This document shows positions 36,075-43,628 of a stretch of 49,014 bases of DNA, piece by piece. Source of the stretch: Desulfomonilaceae bacterium (GTDB lineage Bacteria; Desulfobacterota; Desulfomonilia; Desulfomonilales; Desulfomonilaceae). The stretch spans positions 1 to 49,014 of the forward strand of contig JBAZSD010000030.1 of assembly GCA_041662605.1 (NCBI GenBank), given 5' to 3'. Under the pieces are notes generated by a model. It had not been told where the DNA came from. It saw only the letters and a list, made by a program, of their open reading frames with translations, and did no database searches. The first letter of the stretch is position 1. Each line of letters starts with the position of its first letter. Made by a program: the position numbers and the translations under genes.

Positions 36075-36107
36075 AAAAGACAACCCTGAGGAAAATTCCT
36101 CAGGGTT
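36075..36107 (-). terminator. Intrinsic terminator of the fdhAB operon
   Basis: A perfect 12-bp stem, AACCCTGAGGAA pairing with TTCCTCAGGGTT across a two-base loop (36082-36107), is followed on the minus strand by GTCTTTTC. It starts 24 nt after the fdhB stop. Confidence 0.75.
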
Positions 36108-36130
36108 GCGGTCATAAAAAATGAGAAAAC

Positions 36131-36778
36131 CTATTTGCCGGCGGCGAACTCGTAATACTTCTTGGGGTCGCCCTTGACTACGTAGATCACCCGGACGTCG
36201 TCAGCATTCAAAGCCGCAGCTTTGGGGTAGATCTTTTTCAGTTCTTCCGCCCTCTTTTTGGCCATATCAACGATCTTGTCACGTTCCCCGAAAACCATGG
36301 CGCCCGTTGGACAGGCTTTTACACATGCGGGAATCTGGTTGTTAGTGATTCTGTCGAAACACATTACGCACTTGAAAAGCTGCTTTGTTTTGGGATCCTG
36401 GCGAGGAATGTTATAAGGACATCCCTCGAGAGTAGCCTTGAAGTCCAGGTCCTTTGTTTTTGGGGTGAACAGGACAGCTCCTGTCTTTTCGTCCTGGATA
36501 ATTTCACCGTTTTCAGCCGCCGCCATGCAACCTGGAGACAAGCAGTGTCTGCATTGATCGGAAAAAAAGTTCCAGTAAACTTTGCCATCGCCGTTGGTTC
36601 CATCTGCCATTCTAACCAATTTCCAGGTCACAGCCGACAGATCTTGCGGGTTTTGGTAGCTGCCCCAGTTCTTCGTTTGCGTGGCCGGCAACTGATTCCA
36701 CTGCTTACACGCTATCTGACAACCTCTGCACGCGGTGCATTTGGAGGTGTCTACGAGTATCGAGAATCCTTTGGACAT
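36131..36778 (-). CDS. fdhB: Formate dehydrogenase iron-sulfur (beta) subunit
   Basis: A 215-residue protein with four [4Fe-4S] motifs: CTACRGCQIACKQWN near the N-terminus, CRHCLSPGC, a GCPYNIP segment, and CVMCFDRI with CVKACP. It carries electrons from the FdhA active site to an acceptor. Its length matches the soluble periplasmic FdhB of sulfate reducers, and there is no C-terminal membrane helix as in FdnH. It has no signal peptide of its own and is presumably exported with FdhA through the Tat pathway. It follows fdhA by 13 bp. No cytochrome b (gamma) subunit is present, so electrons probably go to a periplasmic cytochrome c. Confidence 0.93.
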   Translation of the reverse strand: MSKGFSILVDTSKCTACRGCQIACKQWNQLPATQTKNWGSYQNPQDLSAVTWKLVRMADGTNGDGKVYWNFFSDQCRHCLSPGCMAAAENGEIIQDEKTGAVLFTPKTKDLDFKATLEGCPYNIPRQDPKTKQLFKCVMCFDRITNNQIPACVKACPTGAMVFGERDKIVDMAKKRAEELKKIYPKAAALNADDVRVIYVVKGDPKKYYEFAAGK

Positions 36779-36791
36779 TTTTTACACCCCC

Positions 36792-39700
36792 TCATACTTT
36801 CGTGACATTGACCATGAAGCCCTTGTATTCCGGGCACATGGTGTTAGCGTCTCCTACGGATGGAGTAAGGAGATTTGTTGCGTTGTTTCTACTCGACCTA
36901 GGAATCAGCCAGCCGAAGGAATAAGGCATTGCTACCTGATGAACCACTTTACCGGTTATCTTGAATGGACGTATGCGCGGGGTCACCATGGCCACACACT
37001 CCACTTCTCCCCTGATGGACGCCACCTTAACTCTATCGCCGTTCTTGACGCCGATCTCCTTGGCGAGTTGCGGACTCATTTCGACATAGAGTTCGGGCTG
37101 GGCCTCCAGCAACCATGGTTGCCAGCGTGTAAATGACCCTGAACACCAGTGCTCAGCGATGCCGTTCGTGCTGCACACAAACGGAAATCTGGGATCCGCC
37201 GATGCAAACTTGTCCATGTCACTCTTGAAGAACTTTATCGCTGGATTATTCATTTGTTGGGACATCGGGTTCTTTTTTAACGGGCTTTCCACTGGTTCAT
37301 ACTGCTCTGGAAACGGCCCGTCCACCAGTCCTGGACCATACAGGAAAGCTCGTCCGTCCGGTTTCATGATAAATGGCAGTTTCCCCTTTTCCTTGTCACT
37401 CATGGGAGGCCAAGGTCCATCAGGAACGTCCCCGACCCATTTACCGCCTTCCCACTTCAAGATCGCTCGTTTGGGGTTCCACGGGACACCGGCCGGATCA
37501 CAGGAGGCTCTGTTGTAAATGATTCTACGATTGACCGGCCAGCACCAGGCCCAGTTGGAGTACATCCCAAGTCCTGTGGGATCCTCTTTTCCTCGACGGG
37601 CCATCATGTTGCCGGCGTTTGTATAGCTTGCGCAGTAGAGCCAGTTACCGCAGGATGTGCTCCCGTCGGCCTGTAGCAATGCAAAACCGGGCACAAGATC
37701 GCCCTTTTTGAAATTGAGATCTTTACCCGAAGGATCTTTAAGCGTCACGTCCTTCAGGAAATAACCGTTGATAGCTTTAGCTACCTTATGCGAGTCATAT
37801 CGGTTTTTGTCATCAACATAATCCCACTGGAGATTCACAATCGGCTCAGGGCATTTCCCTCCTTCTTTTTGATAGAGTTCCTTGAGCTTAAGAACTATCC
37901 TGGCAACCATGTCTCCATCAGAAATGGCGTCTCCAGGGGGTTCAACCGCCTTGTAACGCCATTGGGCAAGCCTGCCGCTATTTGAGAGACTACCTTCTTT
38001 TTCCACTGAACATGCGGCCGGTAACAGAAATACCTCTGTTTTGATTTTCTTGGGATCTAAACCGGGGCCATGCCAAAAGGACGCTGTTTCATTATTGAAA
38101 ATGTTTGTATGCACCAGCCAGTCCAGATTCGAAAGCGCTTTCACGACTTTATTCACGTTGGGATGGCTCCCCGCAGGATTTTGGCTGAATACGAAGAAAC
38201 CTTTGATTTTTCCGTGATACATGGCATCGCACATGTCGAACCACGAATATGTGGCCCCGTCGTCACACTTCGGCAACCATGAGTAACCGAAATCATTCTC
38301 TTTCGAGCCCTTGTCTCCATAGTAGGATTTGAGAAGACTGACTGTGTACTTGGGAGTGTTCTGCCACCAATTCGCGGATTGAGGCTCTGCCGTGGTCGGA
38401 GTATTGGCCTTGAGGTACGACTCCAGACTCTGTTGCGAAGTTCGAGGGACTTTCAGGTAGCCGGGTATCAAGTGGAAAAGCAAGCAACCATCAGTCGAGC
38501 CTTGAACATTGGGCTGACCACGAAGGGCGTTGATTCCGCCACCTGCAATTCCAATATTACCGAGCAGCAACTGAATGATGGCGCTGGCCCGGATATTTTG
38601 TGTCCCAAAGGTGTGGTGTGTCCACCCTAACGCGTAAAGCACCGTGCCGGCTTTGTCCTTCACCCCTGTCGAAGAGAATGTCTCGTATACCTTGAGAAGA
38701 TCGGCCACCGGCGTCCCGGTTATCTCAGAAACCTTTTCAACAGGGTATCGGGAGTAATGTTTTTTTAACAACTGGAATACACAGCGCGGATTCTTCAGAG
38801 TGGGGTCCATTTCCGGGACACCCTTGTCGTTACGTTTGAATGCCCATTGGGAAGCGTCGTATTTTTTGGTCTCGGGGTTATAACCCGAGAACAGGCCATC
38901 TTTAAAATCGAACTTTTCTCCGACAATGTACGACGCGTTGGTGTAGTTTACAACGTAATCATTGAAATACTTATTCTTTCCAATGATGTAATTGATCATG
39001 CCCCCCAGGAAGGCGATGTCGGTTCCTGATCTAAGAGGAGCATAGATGTCGGCGACCGCGGAAGTACGAGTAAAACGAGGATCTACAGAAATAATCTTGG
39101 CCCCGGCCTCTTTTGCCCTCATTACCCACTTCATGGAGATAGGGTGGTTTTCAGCAGCGTTGCTGCCCATTATCAGAAGGCAGTCACTGTTTTTAAGATC
39201 TATCCAATGATTGGTCATTGCGCCACGCCCGAACGACTCTCCCAGAGCCGCAACTGTCGGGCTGTGTCAAACCCGCGCCTGGTGGTCCAGATAGACTATA
39301 CCCAGGTTTCTCATCAATGCGTTAAGAGTATGGCATTCCTCATTGTCTATGTTCGAGCTTCCCAGATGAGCGATAGTTTCGACACGGTTGACTATCTGTC
39401 CTTTGCTGTTTTTTTCCATGAAATCAGCGTCGCGTGTGGCCTTCGCTCTCTTGGCGATCTCCGTGATGGCCCAATCCCAGGGTTTTTCTTCCCATTTGTC
39501 ACTGAATGGCGCGCGATATAGCACCTTGGTCAAACGACTAGGGTTATTGGCTGTTGTCTGGTAAAGCGCTGACCCTTTGGCGCAAAGCGCTCCTTCGTTG
39601 ATGGGATGGTCCGGGTCCCCCTCAATGTTGATGATTTTTCCGGCTGCGGTGTCTGTGCTCACGATAAGACCACAAGATACTGAGCAGTAAGGACATATGG

Positions 39701-39851
39701 TTGTGGTATTTTTCGCGGTCTTCATTTTGTCGATTTTGAGTTCTTCAGCATAAGCTTTGACCGGCCCCAGATCGAGCCCGAGGGAAGACAAAGCCGCCCC
39801 GGCTCCAACTGCGCCGGAAAGCAAAATGAACTGACGACGAGTCAAATCCAT
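36792..39851 (-). CDS. fdhA: Selenocysteine-containing formate dehydrogenase alpha subunit
   Basis: A protein of 1019 residues when the in-frame TGA at 39267-39269 is read as selenocysteine (residue 195). It oxidises formate to CO2 (or the reverse) in the periplasm at a Mo- or W-bis-pterin site. The start at 39851 has a GGAGG and opens with the Tat signal TRRQFILLSGAVGAG. A [4Fe-4S] motif follows (CPYCSVSCG ... CAKG). The context of residue 195, DHQARV-U-HSPTV, matches the active site of E. coli FdnG (Sec196 followed by His). The sequence resumes AMTNHWIDLKNSD and ends with the molybdopterin dinucleotide-binding domain (ELYVEMSPQLAKEIGVKNGDRV). Automatic callers would split it into two ORFs. 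Confidence 0.95.
39228..39269 (-). promoter_or_regulatory. Selenocysteine UGA codon with SECIS-like hairpin
   Basis: On the minus strand the TGA (39267-39269) is followed after five bases by CCCGA, which pairs with TCGGG (39228-39232). Between them are GTTGC and a GGCTCT/AGAGTC inner stem with loop GGG. The order UGA-CAC-rGCCC-...-GUUGC-GG-UCU parallels the E. coli fdhF and fdnG SECIS elements bound by SelB. Confidence 0.85.
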
Positions 39852-40176
39852 AGGAACCTCCTTTCCGGATTCGTGGTTCGCCTCGGATAGATTCCGACGT
39901 AAACCTGTAGATGGTGATTTTGTGAGGTAAATTGGTTTACTATGCGTCTCGCCTGAACAATATGTCCAAGCAGACATAACCATTATGTCATATTTAGCAG
40001 GACTAATGAGATGTGGTCAACAACGAGTCCGTATCTGCGATGCAACTTGCTTATTACATTAGATAAAAATATGGAAATTGGTGAAGAATGCTATGACTGG
40101 ATTCGCATAGGTTCAACTCAAAAGCAGGAACAAAAGAGCAAATGTCAGCGTAAGGAGGTAACCGACTGTTGCGCTT
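39852..40176. other. fdhA upstream region and end of modC
   Basis: A 325-bp gap on the minus strand between modC (stop at 40177) and fdhA. It holds the candidate fdhA promoter and a triple half-site operator. No clear terminator after modC was found, so some readthrough from modABC into fdhAB is possible. Confidence 0.5.
39961..40020 (-). promoter_or_regulatory. Candidate fdhA promoter overlapped by a triple half-site operator
   Basis: On the minus strand TTGACC (40015-40020) and CTAAAT (39992-39997) are 17 nt apart, placing the start near 39985. Three copies of one half-site follow on the plus strand: TATGTC (39961-39966), GACATA (39973-39978) and TATGTC (39984-39989). The last two form a perfect 7-3-7 inverted repeat, GACATAA-CCA-TTATGTC (39973-39989). 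A protein bound there would cover the transcription start, so repression is the natural reading. The ModE-type or PadR regulator nearby are candidates. Confidence 0.45.
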
Positions 40177-40944
40177 CTAAAACAGGAGGCTGGAACTTAA
40201 AGTGTTTTGAAGATAGGGCTCCGGTAGGAGGGCAGGGCTGTTTCCCTGGAGTGTGGGGAAAAGCTCGGAACGCTCTTCTATTAAAGATGAATCAAGTTTA
40301 CCGGAAAACGCTATTTGACCACCTCTGACAACAATTACACTTTCAGCGATTAACAATATCTCGTCAATTGAATGGCTGACATAGAGCGCCGGAATCATGG
40401 ATTCCGTCTGCATTTTTGAAACGAAAGGCAAAATCTCCGCCTTTAGTTGTCCATCCAGTGACGAAAGCGGCTCATCCATAAGCAGGAGGGAAGGACTCGT
40501 CAGAAGAGCCCGGCCTATAGCCACCCGCTGCTTCTCCCCGCCGGACAGTTTGGCCGGCCGTCTATTGAGAAGCGCGCCCAGGTCCAGAAGGTCAATTACT
40601 TTATCAAAGCTAAGTCTTCGATCTTTCCTGGGAACCAATTTCATGCCGTAAGTCAGGTTGGATTTGACAGATAGATGAGGGAAAAGACGGCCATCCTGAA
40701 AAATATAACCGAGTCGCCTTTTATTGGGAGCGACATTAATCTTTTTTTTCGAATCAAAGATCGTTTCATTGTCCAAAGAAATTCGGCCTTCATCAGGCTC
40801 AAGCAGTCCGGCGACCATGTTAATGACAGATGTTTTTCCGGCCCCGGAAGGCCCGAAGATTGCGGTGATGCCCGAATCTCCCGTAGAGAATGCGACGTTA
40901 ACTGTAAATGCGCCCAATTTTTTTCGGACATTTACTTCAAGCAC
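40177..40944 (-). CDS. modC: Molybdate ABC transporter ATP-binding protein, short form
   Basis: A 255-residue ABC ATPase. Walker A is GPSGAGKTS, the Q-loop lies in YIFQDGRLFPHLSV, the signature is LSGGEKQRVAIGRAL and Walker B is LLLMDEPLSSLD with the switch His in VSHSIDE. Usual ModC proteins are about 350 residues with a C-terminal Mop domain that senses molybdate; this one stops after the ATPase domain. The GTG start has a GAGG upstream and lies 3 bp after modB. Confidence 0.9.
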   Translation of the reverse strand: MLEVNVRKKLGAFTVNVAFSTGDSGITAIFGPSGAGKTSVINMVAGLLEPDEGRISLDNETIFDSKKKINVAPNKRRLGYIFQDGRLFPHLSVKSNLTYGMKLVPRKDRRLSFDKVIDLLDLGALLNRRPAKLSGGEKQRVAIGRALLTSPSLLLMDEPLSSLDGQLKAEILPFVSKMQTESMIPALYVSHSIDEILLIAESVIVVRGGQIAFSGKLDSSLIEERSELFPTLQGNSPALLPEPYLQNTLSSSLLF

Positions 40945-40947
40945 CGT

Positions 40948-41649
40948 TTAGCCTCGAATCCTATTCAAAACGTATCTGGAGCTGAATTCCGACAGCATCA
41001 ACGCCACAAACGCCACAATCACGGAAATTGCGCATAAACGCATTGCTCCGGCTTCGCCGTCCGGGACCTGTGTCAGCGTATATAGCGCTAAAGGCAAGGT
41101 CCGAGTTTGTCCCGGAATGTTTGAGACAAAGGTTATTGTCGCTCCAAATTCGCTAAGGCTACGGGCAAACGCTAGAATAACGCCGGTAATGATCCCCGGC
41201 ATAATCAAAGGCACGGTTACTGTGAAAAATACCCGGATCGGCCCAGCTCCCAAAGTTTTGGCGGCCGCTTCCAATCCTTCATCCACCTGTTCAATGGAAA
41301 GGCGAATCGCTCTTACCAGGAGAGGAAACGCCACAACAGCGGACGCTACGGCGGCCCCTTTCCAGTTGAAGATGAAGCTGATTCCGAGGTTCTTGTATAT
41401 CCATGCGCCGATGACGCCATTTCGGCCAAGAAGAACCAGCAATAGATAGCCAATTACAACAGGAGGCAACACAAGAGGCAGATGCGTCAATCCATCGAGA
41501 AGGGTCTTGCCGACAAACCTCTTTCTGGCGAGGATCCAGGCGATAAATATTCCCGGCGGAAGGATGGCTATGACCGCCCATGTTGATATCCACAGGCTCA
41601 GCCTGAGCGCCTCCTGTTCCAGTGGCGTCAATGAGTACCATTCAGTCAC
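40948..41649 (-). CDS. modB: Molybdate ABC transporter permease
   Basis: A 233-residue membrane protein with about five hydrophobic segments and the permease EAA loop (EAAAKTLGAGPIRVFFTVTVPLIMPGII). LPLVLPPVVIGYLLLVLLGRNG is characteristic of ModB. It starts with a GTG whose bases overlap the modA stop (GTGA), giving translational coupling. Confidence 0.93.
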   Translation of the reverse strand: MTEWYSLTPLEQEALRLSLWISTWAVIAILPPGIFIAWILARKRFVGKTLLDGLTHLPLVLPPVVIGYLLLVLLGRNGVIGAWIYKNLGISFIFNWKGAAVASAVVAFPLLVRAIRLSIEQVDEGLEAAAKTLGAGPIRVFFTVTVPLIMPGIITGVILAFARSLSEFGATITFVSNIPGQTRTLPLALYTLTQVPDGEAGAMRLCAISVIVAFVALMLSEFSSRYVLNRIRG

Positions 41650-42437
41650 TTGACGCTAAAACCGTATTTCTTAAAAATCGCCTTTGCTTCCACTCCCTTG
41701 AGGAACTCAAAGAATTTCTTGGCGTCCTGGCTCTCGTGGGCCTTAATCAAGGCTATCGGATAGATTACAGGAGGATAGCTGTCTGAAGGAAAGGCTCCGA
41801 CGATCTTTACCTTCTTGCTAATAGCGGCGTCAGTAGAGTATACGGCTCCCAAAGGGGCCTCGGCTCTTTCGACAAGAGCTAGAGCGCCACGAACATCGCT
41901 CGCTCGAGCGAGTCTCGGCTCAATCTCTTTCCATATCCCGAGCTTTTCAAACGCGGCTTTAGCGTATTTACCAACTGGAACGTGGTCCGGGTCTCCTGTC
42001 GCAAGCCGTCCGGAGCCCAACTCAGCCATCAATTGGGACTTGATATTATCTATCTTCACTATTTTACTGGAAACAGGAGCAATCAGCACCAATGTGTTAC
42101 CTAGAAGATTGTATCGGGTTGCAGGGTTGATCAAGTCTTTCTTTGCCAGGTAATTCATCCAGTCCTCGTCCGCGGAAATAAAAATGGACGCAGGCGCTCC
42201 CTGTTCGATCTGCTTGGCTAGAGTGGAGGATGAAGCGAATGAGGACACCACGTCGACCCCAAACTGTTTCTTAAACACGGCGGCGATATCATTAATAGCG
42301 TTAGTAGTGGACGCCGCGGCAAAAATGGTGACATGTCCAGTTTCGGCGGCAAAGCAATTGGCGCCCGAAACAAGAGCGACGCCAACTAACAATAGAACTG
42401 ACAAAATAGGGATTAGAAAACCTTTTCTTTTCATCAT
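41646..42437 (-). CDS. modA: Molybdate-binding periplasmic protein
   Basis: A 263-residue protein with a signal peptide (IPILSVLLLVGVALVSGANCFA) and the ModA pattern: VTIFAAASTTNAINDIAAVFKKQFGVDV, SFASSSTLAKQIEQGAPASIFISADEDWM, and later GDPDHVPVGKYAKAAFEKLG and GALALVERAEAPLGAVYSTDA. It captures molybdate (possibly also tungstate) for ModBC. AAAGGA precedes the ATG. It lies 22 bp after the PadR gene on the same strand. Confidence 0.93.
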   Translation of the reverse strand: MMKRKGFLIPILSVLLLVGVALVSGANCFAAETGHVTIFAAASTTNAINDIAAVFKKQFGVDVVSSFASSSTLAKQIEQGAPASIFISADEDWMNYLAKKDLINPATRYNLLGNTLVLIAPVSSKIVKIDNIKSQLMAELGSGRLATGDPDHVPVGKYAKAAFEKLGIWKEIEPRLARASDVRGALALVERAEAPLGAVYSTDAAISKKVKIVGAFPSDSYPPVIYPIALIKAHESQDAKKFFEFLKGVEAKAIFKKYGFSVK

Positions 42438-42459
42438 AGTCCTTTCAAAGCGCAGTTGA

Positions 42460-43038
42460 TTACTGGGCGGGAACAGGTTTACTAGACGGGTTGGAAGTTT
42501 GTTTGATCAGGGTTTCCAGCCAGACACAGGCGGCCTGAGCCATTGAAATGCGATACTCAAGAGCTTCCTGGACGATTCTGGTTGATGCCCCGGACCTGAC
42601 TTCAATCAAATGGGACCGCTTGGATTTACATACTTCGAGTTGTTCGGACAGAAGAACCATTTCTATGTCTTCAGATCTGAGTCGAGCGAAAAAAAGCTTG
42701 ATAAGGAACTCAATTCTGAGATCCCTGAGATTCGAGACAGGCGCGGCTAGCCACTGATGGAGTTCATTTCTTCCATACTCGGTGAGTCTGAACACCTTTT
42801 TCGAAGGGAGGTTAGACTGTTCGACACGTTCGTGAGCTGTCAGGCCTTCATGCTCGAGTTTCGACAGTAACGCATAGATTTGGCTGCGGCCAAGCCAACA
42901 GATTCCGGACAAATTTTCCTGAAGGAATGCTACCAACCTGTAGCCATGAGAATCCTCAAGGTCCAGAGCGCCCATGACAGCGAATTCCGCAGGGTTTCTG
43001 GACGAAACGGTATGTAGTTTCATTGCTTGACTAGTCAT
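42460..43038 (-). CDS. PadR-family transcriptional regulator
   Basis: A 192-residue protein. The N-terminal winged helix shows the PadR pattern: AEFAVMGALDLEDSHGYRLVAFLQENLSGICWLGRSQIYALLSKLEHEGLTAHERVEQSNLPSKKVFRLTEYGRNEL. The C-terminal helical part (about 95-180) would form the dimer interface. It heads the modABC operon, so it probably regulates that operon, which is unusual for the family. The ATG at 43038 has no Shine-Dalgarno and lies 10 nt from the -10 element; the ATG at 43023 is an alternative start. Confidence 0.85.
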   Translation of the reverse strand: MTSQAMKLHTVSSRNPAEFAVMGALDLEDSHGYRLVAFLQENLSGICWLGRSQIYALLSKLEHEGLTAHERVEQSNLPSKKVFRLTEYGRNELHQWLAAPVSNLRDLRIEFLIKLFFARLRSEDIEMVLLSEQLEVCKSKRSHLIEVRSGASTRIVQEALEYRISMAQAACVWLETLIKQTSNPSSKPVPAQ

Positions 43039-43076
43039 AGTGTGAGTAATATGCCTAGATTCGTTTTGCGTGTCAA
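43028..43076 (-). promoter_or_regulatory. Candidate padR-modABC promoter with palindrome at the start codon
   Basis: On the minus strand a perfect TTGACA (43071-43076) and CATATT (43048-43053) are 17 nt apart. Transcription would begin about 2-4 nt before the first ATG (43038), implying an almost leaderless mRNA. The perfect palindrome TGACTAGTCA at 43028-43037 overlaps the first codons and could be an autoregulatory site. Confidence 0.5.
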
Positions 43077-43378
43077 GAAAATAGGCCCAAATCAGGCCAA
43101 AGACCGCGAACTAGGCTGCCTGCGCCATGTTTGAATTCATTTGAATCACTTTCGTCCCGATTGGGCTCAAAATTCTCAGAAGGGTACCTCAAAAATCCTC
43201 ACTTCTTCAGGACATACTCAGAAAGAGTTGGTTTGATATCCGTAACTTTTTGAAAAGACGGCTCAAATTATGCCAGAAACTAAGGGTTCTGTAAAATATC
43301 TGGTTGCCGGGGTAATTAATAGAGGCTCTCAGAATGCGGAGCCATTATGAATGAACCTGAAAATTTTTTTGAGGCCAT

Positions 43379-43399
43379 TGACATGTAGAGAACATGTCA
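43379..43399. promoter_or_regulatory. 8-5-8 perfect inverted repeat
   Basis: TGACATGT and ACATGTCA flank a five-base AGAGA spacer. It overlaps a TTGACA (43378-43383) and lies 230 bp before the sigma-54 activator gene. Its GACAT/ATGTC arms resemble those of the fdhA upstream operator. Confidence 0.4.
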
Positions 43400-43561
43400 C
43401 AATTGATTAGTACACGTAACAAAACTGCCCGGTTTTTTTCGTGTGCATCGAGAGGTTGGGTCGGTAGACGATCCCGCCTCTCCCTTATTTCCGGTTTTAT
43501 TAATTGGCTTCCTTACTAATATGAGCCCCAAACAAATTAAATTTCCGGCAATCAAAACCGG

Positions 43562-43570
43562 TGGTATAAT
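43562..43570 (+). promoter_or_regulatory. Candidate extended -10 promoter for the sigma-54 activator gene
   Basis: TGGTATAAT is an extended -10 element with a perfect TATAAT. A second TATAAT lies at 43586-43591. The leader would be about 50 nt, with GAGGAGG at 43610-43616. Confidence 0.45.
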
Positions 43571-43628
43571 ATTAAGACACAATGCTATAATACTATTGTA
43601 TATTTGATCGAGGAGGTTGCGTTTATAC

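Larger units (their letters stand above)
43039..43628. other. Intergenic region between padR and the sigma-54 activator
   Basis: A 590-bp region between divergent genes. Besides the padR promoter it holds an inverted repeat at 43379-43399 and an extended -10 promoter near 43562-43570. A weak hairpin AAAAC/GTTTT followed by T lies near 43424-43439. No ORF with coding character or RNA gene was recognised. Confidence 0.5.

Noticed and set aside
36792..39218. A separate 808-residue gene starting MTNHWIDLKN
   Set aside because: It is the downstream part of fdhA after the selenocysteine TGA. Frame, conserved sequence across the TGA and the SECIS-like hairpin all argue for one gene.
40011..40328. 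A 105-codon plus-strand ORF rich in Cys and Lys near the fdhA promoter
   Set aside because: Its second half is antisense to the 3' end of modC and its first half covers the fdhA promoter. It has no Shine-Dalgarno, signal peptide or family resemblance.
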